From positions 186,001 through 250,000 of the forward strand of contig NZ_JAPRFR010000001.1 in assembly GCF_026805545.1 (NCBI RefSeq): a stretch of DNA of 64,000 nucleotides, given 5' to 3'. Both the position numbers and the translations under genes were made by a program. The number at the start of each line of letters is the position of its first letter. Position 1 is the stretch's first letter. This document shows, one piece after another, positions 1 through 8,800 of this stretch. This DNA comes from Aerococcus kribbianus. GTDB taxonomy: Bacteria; Bacillota; Bacilli; Lactobacillales; Aerococcaceae. The notes under the pieces were generated by a model. That model ran no database searches and was not told where the DNA came from. It saw nothing but the letters and a program-made list of their open reading frames with translations.

Positions 1-429
1 CGTGACAATGGGCGTACCCCCTTCCCTTGGACAAATGAAGAATATGGAGGGTTTTCATCGTCTAAACCTTGGATTGCAATGAAAGAAAAATATCCAAGAA
101 TAAACACTACTAATAATACAGTATTAAAATTTTACCAGGAAATGATTAACTTACGCCAACATAGCCATTATCGTAATGTTTTAATTTTTGGTGAAATAAA
201 ATTTATCAGTAATGTTCCAAATGCTGTAATGGCTTACACTCGTGAAGATGGTAATAAGGTAATTGCATCATTAACTAATTTTAATAGTAAAAAAGTTGAA
301 ATAACAATTAATAATACTATTGATGAAATAATATTAAATACACATGAGGGAATTAGCATCGAAGAAAATATTATTTCTTTAGAACCAATGCAATCAGTTT
401 TAGTTGAATTAGGAGGAAATTGGTCATGA
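1..429 (+). CDS. GH13 alpha-glucosidase, C-terminal fragment (partial at left edge)
   Basis: The reading frame is open from base 1 to the TGA at 427-429, so the 5' part lies outside the window. The first residues read RDNGRTPFPW, followed by GGFSSSKPWI and a PRINTTNN segment. These correspond to the conserved RDNxRTPMQW...PWxxVNxNYxxIN stretch near the end of the catalytic barrel in GH13 oligo-1,6-glucosidases and trehalose-6-phosphate hydrolases. The rest is the C-terminal beta-sandwich. An internal ATG at 79 is only a methionine within the domain. The stop overlaps the start of the PTS gene (ATGA), so the two are translationally coupled. By inference the enzyme cleaves the phosphorylated alpha-glucoside imported by that PTS; trehalose, isomaltulose or another alpha-glucoside cannot be told apart from this fragment. 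Confidence 0.85.
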   Translation, partial: RDNGRTPFPWTNEEYGGFSSSKPWIAMKEKYPRINTTNNTVLKFYQEMINLRQHSHYRNVLIFGEIKFISNVPNAVMAYTREDGNKVIASLTNFNSKKVEITINNTIDEIILNTHEGISIEENIISLEPMQSVLVELGGNWS

Positions 430-1847
430 CAACAGACTACAAAAAAATTGGGCAAGCGATTGTCAAAGAAATCGGAATTGAAAACATCAATTCTATTACA
501 CATTGCGCTACTAGATTAAGACTTGAACTAGAAGATAGAGACCTAGTCTCAGATGAAGCGGTTGAAGAAATTGATGAGGTCAAAGGTGTTTTTTATAATT
601 CTGGTCAATATCAAATAATCTTAGGAACAGGAACTGTTAATAAGGTATACCAGTCTATCATAAATGATTATAAGGAATTATCTGATAAAGAAGCTGATGT
701 TGATGATATAAGAGAAAGAAATGAAGGTTCCATAAAGAAATTTGTTCGAAATTTATCTGATGTATTTTTACCAATAATCCCAGCCATTGTTGCAACAGGT
801 TTGTTTATGGGATTAAAGGGAGTAATTTTGAATGAAACGATCTTATCTTGGTTTGGTGCTACTCCAGAAATTATTCCAGAAGAATTGTCTCTTTTTATAT
901 CTATTTTAACTGATACTGTATTTCAATTTCTGCCAGCTTTAATTACTTGGTCTGCATTTAAGAAATTTGGTGGGACACCAGTTCTAGGATTTGTAGCTGG
1001 AGTTATGTTAGTTTCGCCAATGTTACCTAACGCTTATGATATAGCAAATATTGGAAGCGGTGTCGAACCTATATATCTTTTTAATTCCATACCCTTGATG
1101 GGATACCAAGGTAGCGTATTAGTTGCCTTAGTAGTAGGGTATTTAGGCGCTAAAATTGAAGTTTTTTCACGCAAGAGGATGCCAAATTCATTAGATTTGA
1201 TGTTTACACCATTTGTTGTGCTGCTATCTACAGCAGTATTGGGATTGTTAATATTAGGACCAGTCTTGCATATTATCGAAGGTTGGTTAATTACTTTGAT
1301 TGAAGGTCTTATTCACCTACCGTTTGGTATTGGTGGATTGATTATTGGTTTTATTTACCCACTTTCAGTTATGGTTGGAATGCATCATTTATTTATTACT
1401 ATTGAAACAACTTTGTTGGCAGCTACAGGTTTTAATCCTTTAATTACTGTATGTGCCATGTATGGATTTGCTAATGCAGCAGTTGCTTTTGCTATTAGCC
1501 TTCGGAGCAATAAAAAAACAGTCAAAGTTGTAGGAACTAGTGCAGGGTTAACCCAATTATTAGGAGTTAGTGAACCGGCTTTATTTGGGATTACTTTACG
1601 ATATGGAATACGTCCTCTATCAGTTATGTTAGCAGGTTCAGCAATCGGTGGTGCGGTGCTTTCACTATTGGGTGTGCAAGCTAATTCATATGGTTTGGCT
1701 GTTATACTATCACCTATGATGTATGTTTATGATAGTTACCAATTTATAACATATATCGTTGTAGGGATAGCTACATTTGTTATTACATTTATCGTAGCCT
1801 ATCTGTTTGCTGTTCCTAAAAATTTATTATTAGATGTTGAGGAATAA
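426..1847 (+). CDS. PTS system EIIBC component, sucrose/trehalose/alpha-glucoside type
   Basis: This membrane permease of the glucose superfamily imports and phosphorylates a sugar. The EIIB domain (about residues 1-85) carries the phosphocysteine in HCATRLR (Cys27). A charged linker and an EIIC domain of about ten membrane segments follow, with GMHHLFITIE and the conserved VSEPALFGI. No EIIA domain is present, so phosphate must come from an EIIA encoded elsewhere, as is usual for this class. I chose ATG 426 because AGGAGG at 411-416 sits 9 bases upstream; the in-frame TTG at 420 is only 3 bases from it. The gene overlaps the GH13 stop. It resembles ScrA at 62070-63494 but is clearly a separate paralogue. 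The exact sugar is unknown; trehalose or another alpha-glucoside is likely from the GH13 partner. Confidence 0.9.
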   Translation: MTTDYKKIGQAIVKEIGIENINSITHCATRLRLELEDRDLVSDEAVEEIDEVKGVFYNSGQYQIILGTGTVNKVYQSIINDYKELSDKEADVDDIRERNEGSIKKFVRNLSDVFLPIIPAIVATGLFMGLKGVILNETILSWFGATPEIIPEELSLFISILTDTVFQFLPALITWSAFKKFGGTPVLGFVAGVMLVSPMLPNAYDIANIGSGVEPIYLFNSIPLMGYQGSVLVALVVGYLGAKIEVFSRKRMPNSLDLMFTPFVVLLSTAVLGLLILGPVLHIIEGWLITLIEGLIHLPFGIGGLIIGFIYPLSVMVGMHHLFITIETTLLAATGFNPLITVCAMYGFANAAVAFAISLRSNKKTVKVVGTSAGLTQLLGVSEPALFGITLRYGIRPLSVMLAGSAIGGAVLSLLGVQANSYGLAVILSPMMYVYDSYQFITYIVVGIATFVITFIVAYLFAVPKNLLLDVEE

Positions 1848-1898
1848 GATTAGAGTTCTCAGTTGGCATTGCCAATTGAGAACTCTAATTTTTATTTT
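1848..1898 (+). terminator. Intrinsic terminator after the EIIBC gene
   Basis: A near-perfect stem of about 19 bp pairs 1848-1867 with 1871-1890 (GTTCTCAGTTGGC against GCCAATTGAGAAC) around an ATT loop. It is followed by a T-rich tail at 1889-1898. It starts directly after the TAA of the PTS gene and ends against the convergent acetyltransferase gene. Confidence 0.93.
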
Positions 1899-2515
1899 GA
1901 ATACACCAACTGATAGACATTTAAGCCGTGACTGCTTTTTTCCTCAACGAGTTGAAAGCCAAAACTTTGGTAAAAGTCAGCGGTTTTTGCATTTCCAGTG
2001 GTTAGGTAAAGGCCCTGACTGTTTTTAAGTTTGTGGTCTTTGATGTGATTTATGAGTCCACTCCCTATCCTCTTGCCTTGTGCCTTTGAAGAGACGGCTA
2101 ATATCTCTAAAGTAGCATGGTCGTCACGCCAACCACTTTTTAGCGGGTAAGTTTTAACTAATCTTGGCAAATTTCTATAACGAATCATTTTTAGAAACTT
2201 AGCCTGCTCTTTGAGGGTCTTTAGTTTGTCTTGGCTGCTGACTTGTTCTTGGTTTTCAGGATTAGGATAGGATAAAATGGCTAGTCCTAATACCTTACCG
2301 TCTATACAAGCCAGGACACATTCATGGCCTGCTTTGAGCATTTGTTTTAAGGTGGCTGCTAAGGCGTCTTGATAGTCCCCTACTGTTTCTTCATTGATAT
2401 CTAGTAATGTATTGACGATTTCTTCTCTTTGAAAGGAATCGATGTAAACGGCTAAGGCTTGGTCTAATAAATAGTCGTGGTCTGCAAGTGAATAGTAATT
2501 AATTTTTTGCCCCAT
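1892..2515 (-). CDS. GNAT-family N-acetyltransferase
   Basis: A 207-residue cytoplasmic protein of the GNAT fold. The acetyl-CoA binding motif A is visible as LEILAVSSKAQGKRIGSGLI in the C-terminal half (QGKRIGSG is the pyrophosphate loop). A later YLTTGNAKTADFYQSFGF segment is the usual motif B, where Asn and Tyr line the active site. The ATG is preceded by GGGAG. The acceptor substrate cannot be predicted. The gene is convergent with the PTS gene and shares its terminator region. Confidence 0.88.
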   Translation of the reverse strand: MGQKINYYSLADHDYLLDQALAVYIDSFQREEIVNTLLDINEETVGDYQDALAATLKQMLKAGHECVLACIDGKVLGLAILSYPNPENQEQVSSQDKLKTLKEQAKFLKMIRYRNLPRLVKTYPLKSGWRDDHATLEILAVSSKAQGKRIGSGLINHIKDHKLKNSQGLYLTTGNAKTADFYQSFGFQLVEEKSSHGLNVYQLVYSK

Positions 2516-2699
2516 TGTATACTCCCTCGATTAAGATCACTTGGCTGTATTCTAACATAATAGCAAGAGGGTGTGACAAAAACCACTGCTTCTAAATGGC
2601 TATACTATTGAAAGCGAGTTTTATAAGTCACTCTAGTGGTCAACAATTGGAATATGGTTAAGTTAATCAAGAATCTTCCCAACTCTTGCAAAATTAAAT

Positions 2700-4064
2700 T
2701 TAAAATAGATGAAGCAAGGATGTGGCAATTGAAAAATAAGTTGTTAAAGCCACTGCATCATTAATCGTGGTGATAAAGGGCCCAGATGCCACAGCGGGAT
2801 CAATGCCGAATTTATCGAATAGTATGGGGACGATATACCCTACCACTGCTGACACAGAGACGGTCAAAAACATGGCACTGGCGACAATGACCACCAAAAT
2901 AGGATTACCATGTAAAAAGTAGGCCACTGCTGAAATGGTAAGAGCGGCCCCTAGTCCCATAAGTAGCCCAGCGCCAAATTCCCGCCCTAATAGAGTGAAG
3001 AAGCTATGGGAATTATTTTTGGTGGTTAAACGCCGTACGGAAACGGCCAAGGCTTGAGTGCCAATGTTACCCGCTGTATCCATCATTATAGGGATAAAGG
3101 CTGCTAATAAAACCACTTGACTCAAGGTTTCTTCAAAAAAGGCAATAAGATTAGCAGAAATTAATCCCATAAATATCAGAATAATGATCCACGGCAGCCG
3201 GTCTTTGGTAATTTTTAAAACGCCTTCTGCTTGGTCACTTTCCTCCTTATTGGAATCAGTAATACCAGCCATCTTGTGAAAGTCTTCGGTGGCCTCGTTT
3301 TCGACGACATCCATAATATCATCAATCGTGATGATTCCTACCAAAACGCCGTCACGAGTCGTTACTGGAGCAGCCAATAAGTCATAATCTTGCATCATTT
3401 TTGCCACTTGTTCTTGATCTTCATCTACGCTGACACTAACTAGTTGACTGTTCATAATATCTGCCAATGTTTCTTCAGGATCAGCTAAAATCAATTCTCT
3501 TAATGACAATACCCCTTGTAGATAGGCATTTTGATCAATTACGTATAAATAATAAATTAATTCAGCAGAAAACCCTTGTTGGCGGACCGATTTAATGGCT
3601 TCTCCTACAGTATCCCTTATAGATAGGGTTACCATGTTAGTGGTCATAATGGCCCCAGCAGTTTCATGGTCGTATTGTAGTAGTTTTTCAATGATTTGGC
3701 GTTGGTCAGCTGGCATGTCTTCTAACATTTTTTGCCGCATTTTTTCATCCATGCCTTGTAGAAAATCAACCACATTATCGTTAGCCGCATAGGTAAAGAC
3801 TTGGTTGAGATAATGACGCGGAAGGTAATCGATGCTTGCTTTTTGATCTTCAACGCCTAATTGATCAAATAGCTGGGCGAATTCTTTGGGCGTAATAAAA
3901 TCAATGATTTTACGTTTCTTTTCGGGATAGAGACGGTGAAAAACATCTACCTGATCTTTGCTATGTAATTTCAAGAATAGTTGTCGGAAATTGTCCCGGT
4001 CATTTCTTTTAGTTGCATGATAAATTTTGTCATAGTAAGCTTTTTTGTTGAATAATTTGGCCAT
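2700..4064 (-). CDS. mgtE: Magnesium transporter MgtE
   Basis: A 454-residue Mg2+ channel/transporter. In order it has the N-terminal MgtE superhelical domain (about 1-130), a pair of CBS domains (about 135-255, with IIDDIMDVVENEATEDF at the end leading into the plug helix) and a five-helix membrane domain (about 285-454). The membrane domain contains the conserved PIMMDTAGNIGTQA selectivity segment and the C-terminal ITTINDAVAL region. Length and order match the family. AGGAGG lies 8 bases before the ATG. The M-box riboswitch upstream places expression under intracellular Mg2+ control, as known for mgtE genes of Firmicutes. Confidence 0.97.
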   Translation of the reverse strand: MAKLFNKKAYYDKIYHATKRNDRDNFRQLFLKLHSKDQVDVFHRLYPEKKRKIIDFITPKEFAQLFDQLGVEDQKASIDYLPRHYLNQVFTYAANDNVVDFLQGMDEKMRQKMLEDMPADQRQIIEKLLQYDHETAGAIMTTNMVTLSIRDTVGEAIKSVRQQGFSAELIYYLYVIDQNAYLQGVLSLRELILADPEETLADIMNSQLVSVSVDEDQEQVAKMMQDYDLLAAPVTTRDGVLVGIITIDDIMDVVENEATEDFHKMAGITDSNKEESDQAEGVLKITKDRLPWIIILIFMGLISANLIAFFEETLSQVVLLAAFIPIMMDTAGNIGTQALAVSVRRLTTKNNSHSFFTLLGREFGAGLLMGLGAALTISAVAYFLHGNPILVVIVASAMFLTVSVSAVVGYIVPILFDKFGIDPAVASGPFITTINDAVALTTYFSIATSLLHLF

Positions 4065-4190
4065 AATGTTGCCTCCTTTATAGTGATAATAATGTTCCAG
4101 CTATCGAGTCAATGAATCATTTCAGCGGTCATATTATCTCTCCTTCCTCACAATTTTTAAGAAAGGTAAACAAAAGACATGGTATAAGCC

Positions 4191-4231
4191 TAGGAAAAAT
4201 AAAAAGGTCCCCACAAATAGGTGGAGACCTT
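4191..4231 (-). terminator. Expression-platform terminator of the M-box
   Basis: On the minus strand AAGGTCTCCAC (4231-4221) pairs with GTGGGGACCTT (4214-4204) across a six-base loop. TTTTTATTTTT follows. It lies between the Mg2+ aptamer and mgtE, where the riboswitch decides between termination and readthrough. Confidence 0.93.
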
Positions 4232-4388
4232 AAACCGTTAACTTCCTGTCTGAGTTTTAGCACTTTACAACGTCACTAGCTACATTAGGTTCTACCTTAG
4301 CGATAGAGCCAGCTAACCCATTGGCATCTCTCGATGTTTCTGGGCAGTAGCGTATATTTGTAAAGGAGCCTCCCTTAACAACTGTCTA
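4232..4388 (-). promoter_or_regulatory. M-box (ykoK leader) magnesium riboswitch
   Basis: The minus-strand leader contains the highly conserved M-box blocks in order: GTTAAGGGAGGCTCCTTTAC, then the CTACTGCCCAGAAA core, then CATCGAGAGATGCCAATGGG, then AGCTGGC and the AGACAGGAAG segment before the terminator. These are the signature bases of the Mg2+-sensing aptamer known from B. subtilis mgtE and ykoK. High Mg2+ is expected to favour the downstream terminator and turn mgtE off. Confidence 0.95.
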
Positions 4389-4403
4389 TTTGATTGCATG
4401 TCT

Positions 4404-4432
4404 AGGTTATCATTTGTCATTTTATAAGGCAA
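4404..4432 (-). promoter_or_regulatory. Putative promoter of the mgtE leader
   Basis: On the minus strand TTGCCT (4432-4427) and TAACCT (4409-4404) are separated by 17 bases and lie just upstream of the M-box. The -10 box is imperfect, so the call is tentative. Confidence 0.5.
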
Positions 4433-4466
4433 GCCTTTTTTACAAAAATGGTAATATTTTACTGTT

Positions 4467-6017
4467 TTATTTATCCTGACAACCGTAAACGTGGTAGTGA
4501 GGCGTAAAGTTCAAGTTGATTTGATTTTCTTTTTCGATATAATCCATAATTAAATTTGGCATTGTAGTACTGTCAGCGGTGACTGCCTTATCCATAGAAA
4601 AATGTGGGAAGTCGCCCCCACCTACTGCCCGATAATTATTTACGGTTACGGTAATCTCATCATCAGGTCCAATAGTTTGGTCGTCCTTCTTGATTTCTCC
4701 TATACGTTGTCCAATGGCTTGACTAATATCCATGTTGTAATGAATCCCATAATAAAAATCGAAATTATAAACCCGCATTTTAGGACGTAATTCATCTTCT
4801 GAGATGACGACTTGACCTTGGTCATCAAGGTCAAAATAAGCGGCATTCTTCTCAAGGATATCCCTGAGTTCACTACCTTTTAAACGTACGTTAACTAAGG
4901 TATTAGGGAAGGGATAATTATTTAAGACATCACGGCGGCGAATTTGGCCATGGAATCCTTTGACATCAGGTCCAAAGAAAACAGTCGCTGAGACGTCATT
5001 ATTCATATATTGGCAAGCAATCTGGTTAAGTAATTGGGCAAAAGGATGATCATTGATTTGCGCTGAAGCAATATTATTTACTCTAAAGTCACTTTCGGCC
5101 CCACCTAGGACTTGGTCCAACCAGATGTTCACTTGGTTCATTTCATCTTGGAAACTGTTGCTGATGGTATCCGATTCTGGTGAATCAGCTGTAACGAGCA
5201 ATTCTGCTTGGGCGTCTTTAACTTGTTTATCTTCGACTTCTAGGGTTATTTTTCCCACAAATTCGCCTCGACTACCTGGCTGGATAGTAGGAATTCCATT
5301 TTTAACCCCTGCAATTTGTCGGTGTTGGTGACCAGTAATTAAGGCATCAATTGGCAAAGCCGAATTTAATAATTTCCAGCCTTCATTTTCGCCTGTGTCC
5401 TCTTCACTTTTTTGGTCAGTCTCCAAGTCACGTTCAAAACCACCATGATAGGAAATTACTACCAGGTCACAAGCAAGGTTATTTTTTAGATGAGGGACCC
5501 ATTTTTGGGCAGCTTCTAAGGCAGATTGAAAGCTTAAGCCGACAATATTCTCAGCTTGTTCCCAATGAGGAATATAGGCTGTAGTTAATCCTAAGACCCC
5601 TATTTTGACATGGTCGAAATCGTAAATTTTGTAGGGCTGGCCTAGGGGTTGACCGTTTCTAAGGATATTGGCGCATAAAATGGGATATTGAGCCGCTTCT
5701 ATGGCCTGGTCGAGGCGTTCCAAACCGTAATTAAATTCATGGTTACCGATAACAGCCAAGTCTGCCTGACCTAAGTTGGCAGCGGAAATCAAACGGTCTA
5801 CACTAGCTTGGTCATGATAATAAGCAGCTAATGGTGAGCCTTGGATAAAGTCTCCATTGTCAATATAAAGTACCGGGCCTGGTGCTTTTTCACGTTCGGC
5901 TTCAATCACACTGATTGCACGAGAATAACCTTGTCCTAATTTCACTCCTGGCTCTTGGAAGGAGTCAGCTGTGATATAACCATGGACATCGGATGTGGCT
6001 AGTAAAGTAATCTGCAT
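4467..6017 (-). CDS. Cytoplasmic 5'-nucleotidase/2',3'-cyclic phosphodiesterase-type metallophosphatase
   Basis: A 516-residue protein of the UshA/CpdB/YunD family. The N-terminal calcineurin-like domain shows the full metal motif series: DVH (Asp10, His12), DNGDFIQG (Asp56), GNHEFNYG (Asn92-His93), SYHGGF and GHQH. The C-terminal 5'-nucleotidase domain includes RAVGGGDF. There is no signal peptide, so unlike UshA it should act in the cytosol. AGAGGAGG lies 9 bases from the ATG. It is the last gene of the run that starts with the Ugp-like ABC transporter, 73 bases after the metallo-beta-lactamase-fold gene. I infer that it releases phosphate from an imported nucleotide or other phosphate ester; the true substrate is unknown. 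Confidence 0.85.
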   Translation of the reverse strand: MQITLLATSDVHGYITADSFQEPGVKLGQGYSRAISVIEAEREKAPGPVLYIDNGDFIQGSPLAAYYHDQASVDRLISAANLGQADLAVIGNHEFNYGLERLDQAIEAAQYPILCANILRNGQPLGQPYKIYDFDHVKIGVLGLTTAYIPHWEQAENIVGLSFQSALEAAQKWVPHLKNNLACDLVVISYHGGFERDLETDQKSEEDTGENEGWKLLNSALPIDALITGHQHRQIAGVKNGIPTIQPGSRGEFVGKITLEVEDKQVKDAQAELLVTADSPESDTISNSFQDEMNQVNIWLDQVLGGAESDFRVNNIASAQINDHPFAQLLNQIACQYMNNDVSATVFFGPDVKGFHGQIRRRDVLNNYPFPNTLVNVRLKGSELRDILEKNAAYFDLDDQGQVVISEDELRPKMRVYNFDFYYGIHYNMDISQAIGQRIGEIKKDDQTIGPDDEITVTVNNYRAVGGGDFPHFSMDKAVTADSTTMPNLIMDYIEKENQINLNFTPHYHVYGCQDK

Positions 6018-6090
6018 TAATCGTATCCTCCTCTTTAAGCATCTGTATTCCCTTTATCATAGCATAAGACTTTAATTTAATTACATTCCC

Positions 6091-7368
6091 CTAATCTAAA
6101 GGCGCTTCAATATCATAGACAGCACCAATTTCGGGAACAAAGGTCGTTAAACCAAGCTGCTCTAAGGCAGAAGCTAAACGTTTAGGATGGAAACTATGCC
6201 AAGGGATGGTGATATCTGCTTGCATTTCGCTGGCAAAATAGACAAGATCTTCCTTATTCGCATGGCCAGAAACGCCCATATTTACTAAGTCGTAGCCATG
6301 AGACGCAATTTGGTCAAGAAAAGTTTGATAACGTGGATCAAAATCACCTAAAGGTTCGCCATTCATATGCAAGTATAAACCAGGGCCAATATGGTCTAGT
6401 TGGTCAATATCTTGATAGGCAATTTGGTAAGCATAGTGATTGCGTTGATTAAATTCTACCACTTGGCTATAGGAATCAGCTGCTGGATCCCAAGAATAGA
6501 CAGGGTCTTGAGTGAATTCATGCAACAAGTAGGCAAAGTTTTTATCCCAAGCAATCGGACGTTTAACACGCAGGCTCATTTCGTTTAGGGCCATTAAACG
6601 ATCAAGGTTACGAGGATAGGGATTAATTACAATGGCTTGGTCTCTTTGACTAAACAAAGCTTGGGTTTTTACTAATAGTTCATGCTCACTTTGTAGACGA
6701 TCGCCATTGTCCCCTTCTCCTACTTCTTCATCAAAGGAAAAAGCCGTTCCCTCACACAACAATATATCAATTGGCAGTTTTTCCTTAATTAAATTTTCCA
6801 TGCGATCACTGGTAAAACCAGTGAAACGAAAGTCTCCTGAATACAAAACGTGGGTATGGTCATGAGAAATATAAATGGCTGAGCTCCCAGGAATATCATG
6901 GTCAGTAGGAATAAATTTCACCATATACTTGCCAATGCTTAATGACTGATTATAGGGAACAGGAATAACTTGGGCAGCGATGGGGAATTCGTCACCAATA
7001 GCAATCAAATTCTGATACAGTTGATAGGAAGCTTCGGTCATATAGACTTGGTAGCGATCAGGTAGATATTTTAACCCTTGCATGTGGTCAAGATGGAGAT
7101 GAGAAATGAAAACGGCCTCCTGACTAAAGGGGGTTGATGTATTGGCAGCTAAGTTAGAATCTTCTAGGTCCTCTTCATTATAGAGATAGGGAATCCCAGG
7201 TAACTTGTCTTCTGCAATTAGGCCGGCAATCTTGGAATGATAATTTCGCCCTTCCAATTGATCATTTGCCATACCAAAATCCATTATCAAACGGCTTTCT
7301 TGGTCATGTAAGGTCATGATATTGCAGCCAATAGTGGTTAAGCCACTCCAAACAGTTAATTGATTCAT
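6091..7368 (-). CDS. Metallo-beta-lactamase-fold hydrolase (RNase J/beta-CASP-like)
   Basis: A 425-residue soluble hydrolase. The zinc ligands read HLHLDH (His90, His92, Asp94, His95), followed by TDHDIPGS, YSGDFRF and, near the C terminus, GVSGHANKEDL. The SGH(A)..D pattern and length resemble the beta-CASP branch that includes RNase J, but it is shorter than RNase J (about 555) and lacks its C-terminal domain, so an RNA-processing role should not be assumed. AAAGGAG precedes the ATG. A weak hairpin separates it from the ABC genes upstream, and a metallophosphatase follows 73 bases later. The context suggests hydrolysis of an imported ester or phosphodiester; this is inference. Confidence 0.75.
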   Translation of the reverse strand: MNQLTVWSGLTTIGCNIMTLHDQESRLIMDFGMANDQLEGRNYHSKIAGLIAEDKLPGIPYLYNEEDLEDSNLAANTSTPFSQEAVFISHLHLDHMQGLKYLPDRYQVYMTEASYQLYQNLIAIGDEFPIAAQVIPVPYNQSLSIGKYMVKFIPTDHDIPGSSAIYISHDHTHVLYSGDFRFTGFTSDRMENLIKEKLPIDILLCEGTAFSFDEEVGEGDNGDRLQSEHELLVKTQALFSQRDQAIVINPYPRNLDRLMALNEMSLRVKRPIAWDKNFAYLLHEFTQDPVYSWDPAADSYSQVVEFNQRNHYAYQIAYQDIDQLDHIGPGLYLHMNGEPLGDFDPRYQTFLDQIASHGYDLVNMGVSGHANKEDLVYFASEMQADITIPWHSFHPKRLASALEQLGLTTFVPEIGAVYDIEAPLD

Positions 7369-7387
7369 TTCTTTGGCTCCTTTACTT

Positions 7388-7420
7388 TAAATAATAAGAG
7401 GCTGGGACTTTTGCCCAACC
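7388..7420 (-). terminator. Weak terminator-like hairpin between the ABC and hydrolase genes
   Basis: On the minus strand GGTTGGG (7420-7414) pairs with CCCAGCC (7406-7400), followed by only a loose TCTTATTATTT tail. It may attenuate rather than stop transcription into the two hydrolase genes. Confidence 0.5.
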
Positions 7421-7447
7421 CCATAAAGTATTTTTGATATTAATTTA

Positions 7448-8794
7448 TTAGTTATTTTCAACAGTGACATCGTTGTTTTCTTCAATAATTGAGATGGTTT
7501 GCTCTTCTAAGTCAGCCATGACTTGGTCAACGTCTTCACCATTAACAACAATCTTATCTAAGGCATCGACCATGGCATTGAAGTATTCACCCCCACCAAC
7601 AAACATTGGCGATTGTTTCGCATATTCTGCTTCTTTGGAGGCCGCAACAGCTAATGGATTTTCTTCCAGGTAAGATTGATAAGTATCACTATTTAAACCA
7701 GATTGGGTGATTGGTAAATAACCCGTCTTAATAGCCCAATCAGCTGTTTGTTCTTCTTGAAGTAGGAAGGACATGAAGGCAACGGCACCTGCTTTTTCTT
7801 CATCAGAAGCGGAAGAGAATACGGATAGATCATTTCCGGCTAATAGGGTTAGTTTGTCGCCATCATCATAAACTGGGATTTCAGCAGTGGTCCAATTGAT
7901 ACCATTTTCTTCGGCTACAGGTTCAACGTGGGCTAAACCAGCTGAAGATCCCAAATAGACAGCCACTTCGCCACGACCAAATGGCCCAGACATGAAGCCA
8001 TCTTCACCAGCCGTTCGTGCCCAGCCGGCGTCTAAACCATCATTGATGAACTGCATTGGTTCAGTAGCTTCGTCGGAAGCAATATCTACAGTTGATAGGT
8101 CATCAGACACCCAATCAGCACCGTTTTGACGTGCCATGGTTTCTAATTCCATAGCAAAGCCGTTTTCTAATCCTAAGGCAAAACGGTCATCGCCATTTTC
8201 TTGCATTTTTTCGCCTAGTTCTTGGACATCTTCCCAAGTCGTTGGGGTTTCCATTTCATATTCATCAAGAATATCTTGGTTGAGATACATTACGCGTACA
8301 GATTTAGAGAATGGTATCGCATAAAGATCGTCGCCCATCTTACTTCCTTCTAAGAAACCAGGGAAAATATCGTCAATTTGCTCTTGGCTAAAGCCATCTT
8401 CTCCAGTTAAAAGTTCTTCATCTAGGACTTGGATTAAGCCCGCATCAGAGTAATCAGGAATGTTTGAAGCAGTGACCTGGGCCATAGTTGGGCCATCTTG
8501 GGCGGCAGCAGATGCCATAATCTTTTGTTGTAAGGTATCATAGTCACCTTGGTTTTGTTCCACCACTTTATATTTATCCTGGGACTCGTTGAATTGATTA
8601 ACTAGCTCAGTAGTTGCTTCTTGGTGAGGACCATTCATGGCGTGCCAGTAAGTCACTTCAACTGTTTCCCCTTCACCGGATTGTTTGCTCCCCTCTTGGA
8701 TTTCATCATTGCTTGAGCCACCATTACCACAGGCAGCTAATAATAAGGCGGCAGTCCCTGCTAAAAAGGGGCGTAAATACTTTTTCATTGTCAT
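7448..8794 (-). CDS. ABC transporter sugar/glycerol-3-phosphate-binding lipoprotein (UgpB-like)
   Basis: A 448-residue extracytoplasmic solute-binding protein. A lipobox LLLAACGN follows a short signal peptide, so it is a lipoprotein anchored at Cys22 or so. The mature part starts with YWHAMNGPHQ and includes KTGYLPIT, both close to the corresponding parts of E. coli UgpB (FWHSMEG..., KTGYLPIT). It belongs to the family 1 solute-binding proteins, which also bind maltodextrins. AAAGGA lies about 9 bases before the first ATG; a second ATG two codons on is also possible. It is the fourth gene of the ugpC-A-E-B-like order. Glycerol-3-phosphate or a glycerophosphodiester is the favoured ligand by resemblance and context. 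Confidence 0.8.
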   Translation of the reverse strand: MTMKKYLRPFLAGTAALLLAACGNGGSSNDEIQEGSKQSGEGETVEVTYWHAMNGPHQEATTELVNQFNESQDKYKVVEQNQGDYDTLQQKIMASAAAQDGPTMAQVTASNIPDYSDAGLIQVLDEELLTGEDGFSQEQIDDIFPGFLEGSKMGDDLYAIPFSKSVRVMYLNQDILDEYEMETPTTWEDVQELGEKMQENGDDRFALGLENGFAMELETMARQNGADWVSDDLSTVDIASDEATEPMQFINDGLDAGWARTAGEDGFMSGPFGRGEVAVYLGSSAGLAHVEPVAEENGINWTTAEIPVYDDGDKLTLLAGNDLSVFSSASDEEKAGAVAFMSFLLQEEQTADWAIKTGYLPITQSGLNSDTYQSYLEENPLAVAASKEAEYAKQSPMFVGGGEYFNAMVDALDKIVVNGEDVDQVMADLEEQTISIIEENNDVTVENN

Positions 8795-8800
8795 AATAAT

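Noticed and set aside
420..425. TTG at 420 as the start of the left PTS gene
   Set aside because: It is only 3 bases from the AGGAGG site; ATG 426 has normal spacing and overlaps the previous stop.
5053..5584. Plus-strand open frames inside the metallophosphatase gene
   Set aside because: They are antisense shadows of a well-supported gene, with no ribosome site or recognisable domain.
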